From: Apus apus
Lineage: Eukaryota; Chordata; Aves; Apodiformes; Apodidae
Direction of reading: 5' to 3'
NCBI RefSeq assembly: GCF_020740795.1
Contig: NC_067286.1
Coordinates: 16,620,350-16,684,349 of the forward strand
Length of the DNA: 64,000 nt
Part shown: one piece after another, positions 1-12,303 of the stretch
How positions within the stretch are numbered: position 1 is the first letter of the stretch
How the letters are laid out: each line of letters opens with the position of its first letter
The notes under the pieces: generated by a model
What the model saw: only the letters and a program-made list of their open reading frames with translations
The model's database searches: none
What the model was told of the DNA's origin: nothing
Made by a program: the position numbers and the translations under genes

Positions 1-376
1 TAGTGTGAAACAAAAAAACAAGTTTAAATATATCACTTTGCAATGGAGATGAGTGAATCGAGTTACTCATTTTTCAGGCCACAGTTACCTATACATAAAC
101 ACAGATGTGTTTGGGCAGAGGGTGGAGACTCAGTTTTCTGTTGGGATCCATGGGCACTGAAAACCTTGAGAGTGGTATATTCAATTTCAGCCTTAAATGT
201 GAAATCCAGTCTTATATGTATGTTAGGGGAATGCAGTTCCAACTGTCTTACTGCTTCAATATTTAAAAAGGCATTAGAGACTCAAATGATGTCACCATGT
301 GGCTTTTGCCGGAGGACTCTCAGAGATTTTTACATTCTGGACTCAGTGTGATTAGCAAAATGGCTTTTCAACTCAC
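1..376 (-). other. TNNT3 intron, left edge
   Basis: No troponin T exon is visible between the exon ending at 377 and the window edge. The mutually exclusive 41-nt exons and the terminal basic exon are expected further left. Confidence 0.6.
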
Positions 377-467
377 CTCATATTTTTTCCTTTTGATCTG
401 CTCTGTAAAGTCATACTTTTCAGTCTCCAGCTGGTATAACCAGTCCCACAGTTCTTTAGCCTTGTCC
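377..467 (-). CDS. TNNT3: TNNT3 exon, start of troponin I-contacting coiled coil
   Basis: This 91-nt exon completes the arginine codon and encodes 30 codons, from DKAKELWDWLYQLETEK to TEQIKRKKYE. It has acceptor CACACAG and donor GTGAGTTGA. It opens the helix that pairs with troponin I in the I-T arm. It ends in phase 0, where the mutually exclusive exons normally follow. Confidence 0.96.
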
Positions 468-1326
468 CTGTGTGTTTGTGGGGAAAGGAAGATGGGAAAA
501 AAACATCATATAAAGTATTTTCTACTGTTTCCACATCACTAGTAATGAGGCTTTTTACATTTTATTTAATGCAGTTCACACATCTTGCTTCAAACTCTTT
601 CCATCCTCTGAAAGCTGCTTACTCTTTTCAAGGTCACATTTTTCTCACCTTCTCACCCGAGAACCTTTTAGACTTGCACTTTTGCATGTGTCACACACTA
701 ACATATTTCCTACAGATTTAATTTTCCCCTTAACTCTTAATGAAAGTAGAGAGTCTAGAGGAATCAGAGAAGAAGGAAGGAGCACTCTGGAGGCTGCCCA
801 AATGAATGGTGTTACTGCCATAGCAGTAACATCTGTCTCAGGGCTGACATGAGACAACCTCCTCTTTCAATCGTGTAAACTCCAACATGTCTAGTCCAGA
901 CTATCATGTGATGACTGCTGTGCACCAGAGCACTCAGCTGCCAGGCCTCCAGCCTCCATGGAGATCCATACTTACACCTTAGCAGCCCATCTCACCCCTG
1001 AAAATGCTACAGATACCAATCTGTAGTTTGCTCAACTAATCTCAGAGCTGGATTTAAAATTTGCACTGGTCCCATAAATGACTAATCCTAATTAGCAGGT
1101 GAATTTAATGGAGCCATGCCAGGAACATGGCTGGCTGGCTACCAAACCATTTCAACAGTTCCCCACAGCCCCATTTCCCTTACATTCTCCAGATCAAGAA
1201 AGGGCACAACTAAACATTGTCCTGTGAAGAATTTCAAGGAAGGCTCTCTCCTCTACCTCATTTTCTCACTAGATGAGACTTGAGATTTCAGTGGATTACA
1301 TTAGGCAAGTTAGGATAAGCATGTTA

Positions 1327-1437
<111 letters not shown>

Positions 1438-1499
1438 CTATTTTCAGAACATCAATTAACATCAGACTGCAGACATTCAGGCCGAATGAAACTATTTCA

Positions 1500-1775
<276 letters not shown>

Positions 1776-1989
1776 TTACTACAGCATCCTCAGCAGCCAG
1801 CGTCAGTGCAGGGAGTGTGATCAGATAAGCATTTTGAGAATTGGCAACTCCTGCTTCCTTCTCTTGCTTTAACAGGGTCGTCATTTATTTTCTGAGCTGA
1901 GACAGACATAACCTGTATCTCTTTTTCTGTCTGTAGAGATGTCTTCCAATCTGATGCTGAGACAAGGAGAGAGATTTAAAGCCACTTAC

Positions 1990-2067
1990 CGCAAGCCTGG
2001 CCTGACGCTCCTTCTCCTTCTCAGCTCGGATTCTCTGTTGCTCTGCTCTTTCAGCTCTGCGCTTCTC
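1990..2067 (-). CDS. TNNT3: TNNT3 exon, T1 charged helix
   Basis: This 78-nt exon encodes 26 codons, EKRRAERAEQ to KERQARLA, between TTTCAG and GTAAGTGGC. It continues the highly charged single helix of the T1 region. Both ends are phase 0. Confidence 0.97.
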
Positions 2068-2380
2068 CTGAAAGAAGCAGTGGCACGGGCTTTCAGTCAT
2101 CATTATGGCCTTATCTACATCCAGTATTAACACCCCACTACCAAGAGCTTTGGTTTGTAGAGAGTGAGCCAACTACTCCCTTGCCAGAACATGCAGAAGG
2201 GTCTCGTACAATTCCCATATGGAAAACAAGAGATTGAGAGAGGATACAAATGTGGGAAGAAGGTATTTAGTGGTGACTTGAGCAGTCACTTCTGTACATT
2301 GTAATACAGCTTTCTGCCCAAATCCAACTGTGGACTATTGGATTTGACTTCTCATCTACAGAGAATCTCTCGATTTACTA

Positions 2381-2524
<144 letters not shown>

Positions 2525-3307
2525 CTAGAAAAGCAGGAAAATGCATTAAGCTAGCCCATATTACTCTAGGAACATGCCCTGAACATTTCCAGCACCCTGC
2601 CTACACAGAGAAACAAAAGCAGAAGTGCCTGCAGATATCCACGGAATTCTAGGGAACTGGCTGTTGTTGAGACAGTCAGTGAATCATCTAGGTGACAGTC
2701 AGGAGCCCAGAAAGGAACAAAATCCACATCTCCTACACCATATTTTATCCATAGCTTTGCTTAGCTGCCTCTTCTTCACTTAGGGATATGAATCTTACTG
2801 AGAAAATGGTTTTTGGGCAAAGAAGGTATTTCTGTGGAGATTTTTCAACACCAGAGTTTCTTCTTTTTTCTATCAATTTTCTAGGAAGGTATTTGGATCT
2901 CTATTGTTAAAATTCTGCTGTCATTTTAGGTAGTGTTTCTTAGCAATAGATGAGTATAGTCCTGCTTTGTTTCAACCTGCAACTTTCAATCCATTTACAA
3001 CAATGGGACAGGGGATCTGAAAGCTCCTAAAACACTTACTTTCTCCTTTCTTCATATATTGGCTTCAAAGGCTCAAGGAGGAAAAAACTAAATACATGAA
3101 TTAACATTTTAGCTTAGTCACATTAGCAACAAATGGATCCAGAGAGTTTCAAGGAGCAGAGAGTAACCTTTCACTGAGAAGAGCCTGCAAAACATCCATA
3201 CTTTTGTCCTTGACTTTATCCTCAGAAGTATCCAATAGAGGAAAAGTTATTTAGGTTTGCACACGTGTATGGCCTGAGTACAGACAGTCAGTCTCAGAAA
3301 TACTTAC

Positions 3308-3353
3308 ATCAAAATCTACTTTCTCACCCTCTGGTATTTTAGGAGCAGTTAGT
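3308..3353 (-). CDS. TNNT3: TNNT3 exon LTAPKIPEGEKVDFD
   Basis: This 46-nt exon runs from acceptor TCTGCAG to donor GTAAGTATT. After completing a lysine codon it encodes LTAPKIPEGEKVDFD, essentially invariant in troponin T and the start of the conserved core. It ends in phase 0. Confidence 0.96.
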
Positions 3354-4000
3354 CTGCAGAGAGTCAAAAACAAAAAGAACAAAAAAAGAGTATTTTAATC
3401 TTAAAGATCAGGTAGCTCTTCAAATAGCATGTCCAGACCTTATCTGCTCTGAAGAATGATGATGACAAGAAGAAATATTGCTGGAGATACAGAGGGGTGA
3501 AACAGCAAATCACTGGAAAACTATTCCAGAATAGCACTAAGGACCATTGTCCTTTGTGAGAGCTCATGCAGGACAGGGAGTTACCCCTAAAAACTCTTTT
3601 CACTCCCAAAGCCTGTGGTCATTCCCCACCACACAGAAAGACATTGTCCAGTGAGGCTGTCAGCGCGGTGCTGCGAACTCCTTTCTGGGCAGCTGGCAGA
3701 AAGGGAAGGAAGGAGCACCCATAACTTGGGGTATTGTGAGATGACTGTGTCTTGGACAGTTTGTGAGTCCTCTGACTCTATCAGTAGCTGGTCTTCAGAC
3801 CCTGACCAGTAACTATTGCTAAGGCATTCTCAGGCAGAAGCAGACATCCTGGAAAGGCATACAAGAACAGCTGGATGTCACACAAGGGAGGATTGAATAA
3901 AGGCTTCTAGTGGCAATTTGCCTAATAGACAATCTAAAGGCTTCTGCTAGATCAGGAAAATGATCCCACGGTTTTGAAACTCCCTGCCCGTCGTACTTAC

Positions 4001-4019
4001 TTGATTCTGGGCTTCTCCT
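4001..4019 (-). CDS. TNNT3: TNNT3 exon EEKPRIK (19 nt)
   Basis: This 19-nt exon has acceptor AACAAAG and donor GTAAGTACG. It encodes E-E-K-P-R-I plus two bases of a lysine codon completed in the next exon. It corresponds to the constitutive EEKPRPK segment; the isoleucine replaces the proline familiar from mammals. It shifts the phase from 1 to 2, so it cannot be skipped without a frameshift and marks the end of the cassette region. Confidence 0.9.
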
Positions 4020-7000
4020 CTTTGTTTGGTAACATGGCACAAAAGAGGAAGGGAAAAAGAGGGAGAAAAGTTAGAACAATAGAGATCATGCAGCTGCTAA
4101 AGTAAAAGGAGGGAAGGGAAATTCAATCTTAAGGGAAACATCCCAGATAAATTGGTTAAATTTCAAGCACTTACAAAAGAAATACACACACTCACACACC
4201 CCTTTTTTTCTAGGAGTGAATCTGCTTTTACCACTGAAACAGAATTTGGCAGAAAAAAATTAACAGACTGTATAAAAGTCCCAAACATAGCATCTGGAAG
4301 GCAATTGTTTCATGTAAATGCTAAATTATTTTTCTCAAACCATCCTGACCAAAGCTCTAAGTAGGACAGCTGGGCTGGAGGGTAGAAGAAAATGTTGCCT
4401 ATTTCAGTCACTACTTCTTTTGCTAAAGTAACCTGAATTTACAGTCGTGTCAATGATATCTGTGTTTCACCAGTTTTGCTCAAATGCCTCCCATGGAGGC
4501 CAGAGGGGAAAAAGCTTCACGACACATTTTCTCCAGGTTTACTGACTCCCAAGGTAGCTTGAAGCACATGTCCCTGAGATGCCTTGGTGCCCTGGGAAAG
4601 ACTTATTTTTCTGCACTGTTCCTCAAAACCAGCTTGGAAAGGTTATCCTCTCTTAGCAAGCATCTTCTTCCAAGGTACATGCAAAGTTCCCATGGGTTTT
4701 AACAGCAATGCTCTTTGCATCTCCAGGAGACGTATAATGCCCTTACAAGCAGGCTAGACCATGACAGAGCTGTCAGCTTTGGCCCCCTGGCAGTCAGAAG
4801 TGTTCCCCTACAACAAGTGACACCTTTCCCTGGCTCTCAGAAATGGGCTGTCTTAGGAGTTACTTGCTTAATATTTGTGCCTGTGATCAATTCCCCTCTC
4901 TGCTATGCACTTCAGTTCTTAACTCTAGTGTAACTGCAGTGAGTTCAGCACTGTTATTCTCACTAAAGGAAGGAAATTAAAACTGTGGGGTTTTTGGCCC
5001 CATCTCACAAGGACCCAGGTTGACTTTCATAACCACGTTTGAAATTTTAGGGATGCTGATGGATGCTACAGTCCAAGACTGCCTGTGTTGGTTCAGTGGA
5101 ATGAACTGAGGTAAAAAGCTCACAGCCTGCCGAATCTGTCAAAAAACAACCTGCTTTGTAAAGTAAAAGTAAAAACAGCCTCCCTCAGGAGTGGGTGCAC
5201 AAGCCCTGCTATCCATATCATGATACAGAAAGCTTTTATATTTATATTTTTTCAAATGCTGATTTGCATCCAGATGGTTTGGAACTGATGGAGGAAATTA
5301 GCAATAGCAAATGGAACAGAGCAGGATAAAATTAAATGGAACATTATATGAGGGGAAAAAAATAGCAAAATCTGTTACTGAAAAATATTTAGTGGAGACA
5401 TCACTTAGAAGGATGATGAATAATTTTAAAAAATCATGAAGCAGCTGGAAATGGGTTTTTGAGATAAGTAAGAGAAAAGTTATGAAAGATCAGAAACCAG
5501 CTTTTCCTTTCTCTCACACTTTCTCATACCAGTTTCAGTAATGAAATTTACATGAACACTGCCTACCAAAACGTATCTCAGCTGAAGCCTTGAGGTGCTA
5601 CAGCAATGCTAATAAAATAAGCAGCATGTAATTAGAAAAGTATTCTAGAGCACTCGCATAAAGGAAGCCACAAATTGCTCCTGAAGAAAACTAACATTAG
5701 CCAACAGTGTACTTCTGTATTTCTCCAGGTATTTGTTTCAGTTGTTTTGTTTTCAAATAGCCAGTGAGCTTCTTAACACATTAGCTAACTCATTGTTTTT
5801 TATCTGGAGAGTGGAAGAGTAATCACGATTAACCAGTCTATCAGGGATGTTATTCACACAGGATTTCCTTTCCCAGTGACATACCCAAATTATTTTGAGA
5901 AACATTCCTGTTAAACTTAAATGTGCCAGTTAGTGACATTTCAAAGGGGAAGGAGGAGGGTGGGAAGTAGAAATGAAATGACTAGTTTTGTTTGTTGACC
6001 TTGGTTGCCAGGATTGACACCTGTCTGTCAATAACTGTGAATTTGGTTTCAGCTGCTACCAATCAGTATTTTAAACTTAATTAAACCAACAAACAATTGG
6101 AATAATAATAAAAAGGTTAGTTTTTCTTGAAATATGAAATTTTAGTTAGAATATTTAAAGGTACCTCCATAAAAACAGAACATTGGGTAACAAAGAAATA
6201 GGAATTTTTATTAAAAGACAAACAGTAATAAATCTGTCTTTTGCAGTGCATGACCTAGCATGGTACATACTGTATGCACCAAAAGCAGCCCAGGATTGTG
6301 ATTTATTTTGAAATGCCCCTTCTTTCAAGACACCAAATCAAGGAACTGGGCCAAAATTTGTTGACAAGCAGGAATCATTATAGGAAATTCCTGTTCCTGT
6401 GGTGGATTTTGACTGACATTCTGGTCATTCTGCTTATGAACCATGGGGCTATGACAAAATCCCCACATACAACCCTGCCAAAAGAAGGCAAGAGCCACTG
6501 GAAATCCAAGTTCACTGCCCTGGAGATGAGAAATACTCTGAGTTTCTGGTTTCCAAAAAGGCTAGCTAGCACAGGGAGAACCCACACGACCGTAAATACA
6601 ACCTTACTTTCTCCTGCCCACTCTATGAAATGTTCACACATTGCTCCCCTTTTCTGTGAATCCATCTGAACTGTCTTCATTCAGAAATCCCTAAACACCC
6701 TCCATTAGTCCCACTTTTCAGAAGTAACATCTCAAGCTCACAGTGTGTCCTTGAAAAAAAAAGTAAAAAAAAAAAGAAGTCAAGATGCTATTAAAAATAA
6801 AAGGAAAAAGAGAAAAAGGAGGAGAGAACAAGGCTCAGAAAGGTCCTCAGGATTATTTCCCTAAATAAGAAAAAAACCTGAAAGTGAGCAAGAAAATGAA
6901 AACAAGTGAACAAATCTATGAAAACAGAACTAGAAAACACAGAAAATGCAGGTTGGCTTCAAGTGGCATTGGGCTTTGTCTTTGGAAACAGCTGGCCAGG

Positions 7001-8082
7001 TGTTCTAGGGGCTGAGACAGTCAGAATACAATGAAGCTACTTCAAAGGCCTATAAAAGTCATGAGAGTCTTTCTGTACATTTGAGCTGGTTTTGAACTTG
7101 GCCCAGGGGCTTTAAGTGATTTGCCCTCATGCAAGAGGAAAATTGACACACACATTTAAGATTTGGTCCTCTGAGTCTTGTCCTCACTCATGTGCTAAAG
7201 TGTCCACTCAACTACCTACTATGAGCACATCTGTTGTGAACACTGTCTTAAGCCAATGGCTCACCCCACCAGTATGAATAAATCTATGCACATACTTGAT
7301 GTTTAGTACAATTTTAAGTGCATGGCTGAAGCAGAAATTTAAATATCTGTTGATTCAGGCCTGGAGACCATGACCTTCTAAAGGTTGGGTGAGGCAGGCA
7401 TGTCTGTGTACAGCTCAGCTCCAATTTTAGGCCTGCCACTGGGATTTAAGAGATACTTTCCTTTCTGGCTAAAAGACAAATCCAGAGCAAGCTTCTAGAG
7501 CTTGATTTTCACCATGTGCTATCCTAATGAGAGTGTAGAGGCTTCTCAACACAGCAGTGAGATGCTCCAACCCGCGCCCAAGGGTGATTGGATATACACA
7601 GTAAGCAATTCTTTGCGGCAGAGATGCTTTGGCCCAGTTCCTGAGTTTAGAATCAAATGAGGAACAAAAACAAATACGGGGAGGAAGACATTAGAAAGAT
7701 GACTGTTGTCCTAAGACAACACTGAGCTACTATCATTGTATTCGCCTTCTTCATCAGCTGTAGGTTGAAGGATAAAAGCAAAAGAGAAAAAGCACAGTAG
7801 TCAATCCACAACAAGCACTGTTGTCTTAAAAGCAACTGTCCCCACTCTGTCCCTGCTATGCTGGGAACCTCAGACTCTCTGGAGATTGAATAAGAAGAAA
7901 CACCTTTTGGTGATTTGATTTGGCAAACATACAGCCCTTTTCTTCATGTTCATCCAAAGCCATCCAAAGAGACCGATTCCCTCCCACGCTCTCTTTGCTC
8001 TTGAACAAGTTCACTGTTTTTAACGCTGTTTCCCCATCACTGAAAGAGAAAAAAAGTGAAAGTCTGTAGGTGCATCACATAC
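4020..8082 (-). other. TNNT3 intron, no exon recognised
   Basis: This is the 4.1-kb intron between the mini-exon array and the EEKPRIK exon. I searched the minus strand for short phase-1 exons with GTATGT, GTAAGT or GTGAGT donors and found only donor-like words without a fitting acceptor (for example near 5880 and 7275). A fetal exon is known around here in some birds and mammals; none is evident. Confidence 0.55.
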
Positions 8083-8100
8083 CTTCCTCAGGGGCTTCCT
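8083..8100 (-). CDS. TNNT3: TNNT3 mini-exon EEAPEE (18 nt)
   Basis: This 18-nt exon has acceptor ACCAGCAG and donor GTATGTGAT. It encodes EEAPEE via a split glutamate codon. EEAPEP-type blocks occur before EEVQEEEKPRPK in mammalian fast troponin T, so this is probably the orthologue of one of those exons. It closes the array; a 4-kb intron follows. Confidence 0.87.
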
Positions 8101-8513
8101 CTGCTGGTGTTGTGGTACAAGCAGTGTTGGGAAGACAGGAAATTGGAAAAAAGAAACAAACAAGAAACAGAACAGATATTTAAAGTTCTTGGACACCTGA
8201 GAGACTAGGGAATGCATGAAGGGGGGGGAAAAAATAAAGGAATTAGTGAATTAAAGCAAGGAAAAAAGGTATCTGGAGAGGCTGTCAGGAGTTAACAATG
8301 CTGTAAGGTTAAAGTAGTAGTAAGCATGGAGATTAAAGGAGAAAAGGGCTGCAAGTGATCGTTGTGGTTAATATTTTTTTCTCATGTTTTGTTCTCTTCA
8401 ACCAACCCAAGACTCCTGTTCTCGGCTCGTGCTGTCACTGTCTCTCTCTCACACAGACACGCACACACTTGCATTGCAGCTAGCTGGAATACATCAGAAG
8501 TCATGTCACATAC

Positions 8514-8525
8514 CTGGCTCTTGAG
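8514..8525 (-). CDS. TNNT3: TNNT3 mini-exon AQEP (12 nt)
   Basis: The exon is CTCAAGAGCCAG after acceptor CACCTGAAG, with donor GTATGTGAC, and reads A-Q-E-P. The acceptor-side intron (CATGACACTTCACACCTGAAG, one base differing in length from the related site at 17233) is nearly the same as that of the first array member. It is the last 12-nt copy in transcription order. Confidence 0.86.
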
Positions 8526-9713
8526 CTTCAGGTGTGAAGTGTCATGGAACAAGGTGCAATGGAAAATAAGAGAATGAGAAACCTGTTATTTCACACACCA
8601 AAAAAACTTTTGAACCAAAGGAGAGGAGGCGCAGATAGGAAAAGGGGACAGGAGGACCAAGTTAAAGAGTAAACCTGAGATAAAAGAAATTAATTATATT
8701 TGAAATAGCATATAAAAGAAGTCACAGGACAGGAAAGGAATTCAGTCAGGTGAAAGCGGCAGATTTACAATAATACTGCAATGCTTAAAAAAAAAGAGCA
8801 TTATATGCCACGAGGTACAAACTGACAGCATGGTGTACCAAGGCTTATCTTGATTTGAAATATGCCATGAACACAACACTCCCAAAGCATTATTAGAGCC
8901 ATCCTTTCCTATAGCAGTATCTCAGACACTTAAACACAATGTGGTTCAGAAACCTACTGAAATACCTACTGTAACTCAACAATGTGCAGCTGACTTCCAA
9001 AGAAGATCAGTTCTTTTTTCTAGATCTATGGCTAAAGGCCATTTTGTTCCTTGAAGACAACTTGGATGTAAATAGAAGTCTAATGTTGTTCTTCGTATCC
9101 ATTTGCAATGAAGAATTACAAATGGTTACTTCATAGGAAGAAAATGTTCATTAAAAGTCTCTGCAGGTCTACATTTCATTCTTCTGGGGTTTTTGGCAAA
9201 ACAAGAATCAATCAGCAATGTGGATTTGTGGAGCAGATTTTGCTTTTTAGTCATACACACACTACTGAATATTTTGCAACACAAGCATGAAAATAATGCA
9301 AAATCTCACAGTATTTATATTCCCTGTATACAGTCAATGGGTCAAATTCTGTCCTGAGATTTGAAACTAAGATTTCACTATAGGAAGAAACATTCATTTT
9401 CCCATCACAGTCCATAATTTAACCCATTTCACAAGGACACTTTCTGCTGAGCTGCTCTTTCACAATCATGTATATGTTCCCCTAGTTGTTAGTAAAATTT
9501 TCATGCAAGAGGTAAGTTTCTTCCTACTCAGTGCTGAATACATTTTAATGAGAAAAAAACCCCAACAAACTATCAATAAAACAACCCCAAAGGCATGCAA
9601 ATTAAAAGCTATCATTGATAGATAGGTTGTATCTCCTGTCACCTTGCATTCGCTTCCCACACACACTGTCCCACCAGCCAGACACTGGGGAGTTTAGAAG
9701 TTAAATCACATAC

Positions 9714-9725
9714 CTTGAGGGGGGG
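9714..9725 (-). CDS. TNNT3: TNNT3 mini-exon APPQ (12 nt)
   Basis: The exon is seven C's followed by TCAAG, after acceptor AATGAAG, with donor GTATGTGAT. It reads A-P-P-Q, replacing the acidic residues by prolines. A CTAATTC motif lies at 9783-9777. The C7 run is prone to slippage, and one base gained or lost would shift the frame in any mRNA that includes it. Proline-rich blocks are found in avian fast troponin T N-termini, so a functional exon is plausible. Confidence 0.8.
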
Positions 9726-10612
9726 CTTCATTTAGTAGGAAGTGTCAGGGGAAAAACATAGGGAAGGAAGATAAAAGAATTAGAAATAAGTTATTCAGGA
9801 GGGGATCACCTCAAACTTTGGTAAGATTGGGTTGAAGACTAGGTTATAGGAATTGAGTGTTAATGAGTGGAAAAGGAGAGTAATTACAGTGGAGCATGAA
9901 GTAGACAGGGAGGGAATGCCATAAAAATGAAAGATAAAAGGAATTTGGATGCTGATGAATTGCAACAATTTAAATCATGCAAATATATAAACAGTGGGCA
10001 ATTGTAGCGGTGCTGGTGATGCTTAAATTTGAAAGGAAACACGCCCAAGGAGAGAGTTTTGCAAGTGTGCAGTGTAACTTGTGTCTCAGCTATGCACGTG
10101 GCCTCCTAGCTGTTGGAGCAGCTGTGAGGATACTGCAAGGAAAGAAGGCTTTGAACGTATTTCTTCATTGGCATCTGAAGCTCCACCATCTCAGATCCTC
10201 CACTGGCAAACGTGAGGCTTAGTTAGCTCTGCAGAACTAGAAATATTCCCATCTACACATGGCTTGTCTCTGCTGCAAACAAGTAGAAACCGCTCGAGCC
10301 TGCGTGCCAGGATCCTGCTGCAGGTGACACCTGCGAGCAGAAGCAGCTTGTGTTTCTGTAGCTCAGGTTCCTGCTCTCTGCCCTGGCTGCAGCAGAGTCA
10401 CAGCCCTGAAAGTTTTCAGGGGGACTAAAATGTTTCCTCTAAGCTTAGAAGGTGACTTTCCAGTTACAAACAGCAATTATCCTTGTTCAGTAGGGAAAAT
10501 TAATTTTAGGGAATCATAAAAATAGATTGATTCTTCATGACTTTGGTTTTCTTCAACATCTTCAAATTCCTATGTACAGGAATGGTTCAGATTAATGCAT
10601 AGGAATTTGGAT

Positions 10613-10626
10613 GTCACATGCATGTG
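10613..10626 (-). pseudogene. TNNT3: Decayed TNNT3 mini-exon
   Basis: This site matches the array in its flanks: ATGTCACAT on the plus strand downstream, TTAGGTGGAAAGTGTCAGC on the acceptor side, and the CTAATTC branch-like motif at 10671-10665. The exon body is collapsed. Between the AAG acceptor and the relic donor only CACAT remains, and the donor has changed from GTATGTG to GCATGTG. Five bases would break the frame, so this copy is very unlikely to be used. It shows that the array once had at least one more 12-nt member here. Confidence 0.72.
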
Positions 10627-12291
10627 CTTGGTTAGGTGGAAAGTGTCAGCAAAGAAAAATAAAGGAATTAGAGCAAGAATCATACAACAGCAACAACTCT
10701 GAAGTTGTGCAGGCCAAGGCTGTGACTTCGAAGATGGATCAGACAAAGACAGTATTAATAACAGAGAAACTAATAATAATACAATTACTTGAAAAGCTGG
10801 GATGGTCTCCCTCTCACATAAAAGTTTTCTTTTAAGTTTGTTCTATTTACCTCTTCTTTATAAACTTTCTTTTTGTTATGCTTTATGTTACTGAGGGAAA
10901 AGAAAATATGGGGAGACTGTAGGTTTGGCTTTATTGTTAATCAGATTACACTACTACCTGGTGTTTTGCACAAATTTCAAGCACATATGAATGGTAAAGC
11001 TTGAGACCAACACTCAAGTAGTGAGTAGCAATTCAATATATACCGGGGGAAAGAGATACAGAGGCAGACAAAGCAGCTGGAATGGTAGCAATGAACTTTA
11101 ACTTGTGCAAACCAAGGTCAGAAAAACCCTAGGAGCAAGTAACAGACAGTAATGAATATCATTAAAAGGAAAAGAGAAGGATATGAGATGAGAAGCAGCA
11201 AGGACAGGAGGGAAATGAGAGGCAGCACACAGATGAATGTTGAAGTGTTAAGTCATGCAAAAATCAATCAGACAGCTTTCACCTCACTCACTCCAATCCT
11301 AGTGAAAGTACTGATCTCCTGTAAGCTAAGAAGCTGTTCTCCCTCTGTCGACAGCAGACTGAAATAGCTGGGATGGGAAGCTGCTGAGGTATGACTGCTT
11401 TAATAAAGCTACTCCAAATGGCACAGAATAATTTTCACAGACCATTTAGAGGACACTGCAAGTTCATCCTCTGCTTTTCTAGATCATAAACATTATAACA
11501 TTCCCATGTGCAGTATAAGGATGGCTCTGACTCCAGTGTCTATAATTACAGCTTATATGTTGGGATATTTGTTTACAAAAATGTTACTACCTTTTTCATG
11601 CAACAGTTAGCTCTTATCTTCATTATTATGCATCACAGAGTAGAGGAAATTATTACTGGTGGAAAGTGTAAGGAAGCTGAAAGTTACAGTTTGACATTAA
11701 TATTTGATTTTTATTTGCTGTCTTCCACCATCTTTGAATTCCTGAGTATAATTTTAGAGTTACTTGTACAATTTTCCAACAGAAACTGTAGTTTCAATTA
11801 AATTTCAGTATTTCAAAAGTCATGTAGATTTAGCTAAGATTTGTGTTAAAAAACAGATGCACTTTAACAACCATTAAAGGTTGCATAGATATTAACATCT
11901 TTAGAACAAAACTTTCATTTTTTGCCATGTAAAAATCTGTTATTGCAGATTTGTTCTTGCATTACACTATATATACTCCACATAATCAATAAAATAAATG
12001 TCTCAGAGACATCTAAAACAGAATTTTCATTCAAAATTTGGAAATCTTCCATAAAGAAAAGAAAAAAAATGTTGGAACAAAATGTTTTGTTTCCAGTAAA
12101 TAAAAAAATAATTTTCATCAGCTGCCAAACAAGGTTGTTCCTCCTTTTTTCTTTTTTTGTTGTTGCTTTAAAAAGTTTCCATGTTGTCCCAATTCAGAAC
12201 ATGACCCAATTGTAAAATTGCCAAGTGCAATTGAATTTCCAGCACACAATAACCCTTCAGATTGACGCAGAGGAATTCAGAAGTCACATAC

Positions 12292-12303
12292 CTGGTTCAT
12301 GGA
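12292..12303 (-). CDS. TNNT3: TNNT3 mini-exon VHEP (12 nt), tandem acceptor
   Basis: The exon is TCCATGAACCAG with donor GTATGTGAC and reads V-H-E-P. The acceptor is again AAGAAG, allowing an optional extra glutamate. A CTAATTC motif lies about 50-56 nt upstream (12359-12353) in a good position for a branch point. VHE-type blocks occur in avian fast troponin T, which supports a real exon. Confidence 0.85.

Noticed and set aside
3030-3075. GTAAGT donor after AAAGGAGAAA between two constitutive TNNT3 exons
   Set aside because: The implied exon would be 10 nt and break the frame between two phase-0 exons.
5860-5895. GTATGTCAC donor-like word in the 4-kb TNNT3 intron, similar to the array donors
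   Set aside because: There is no nearby AG that would give a 12- or 18-nt phase-1 exon, and the flanks do not match the array.
11620-11760. Possible further relic of the mini-exon array (GGTGGAAAGTGTAAGG and a flank like that of the 10.6-kb copy)
   Set aside because: The similarity is short and patchy, with no exon, acceptor or donor to recognise; too weak to call.
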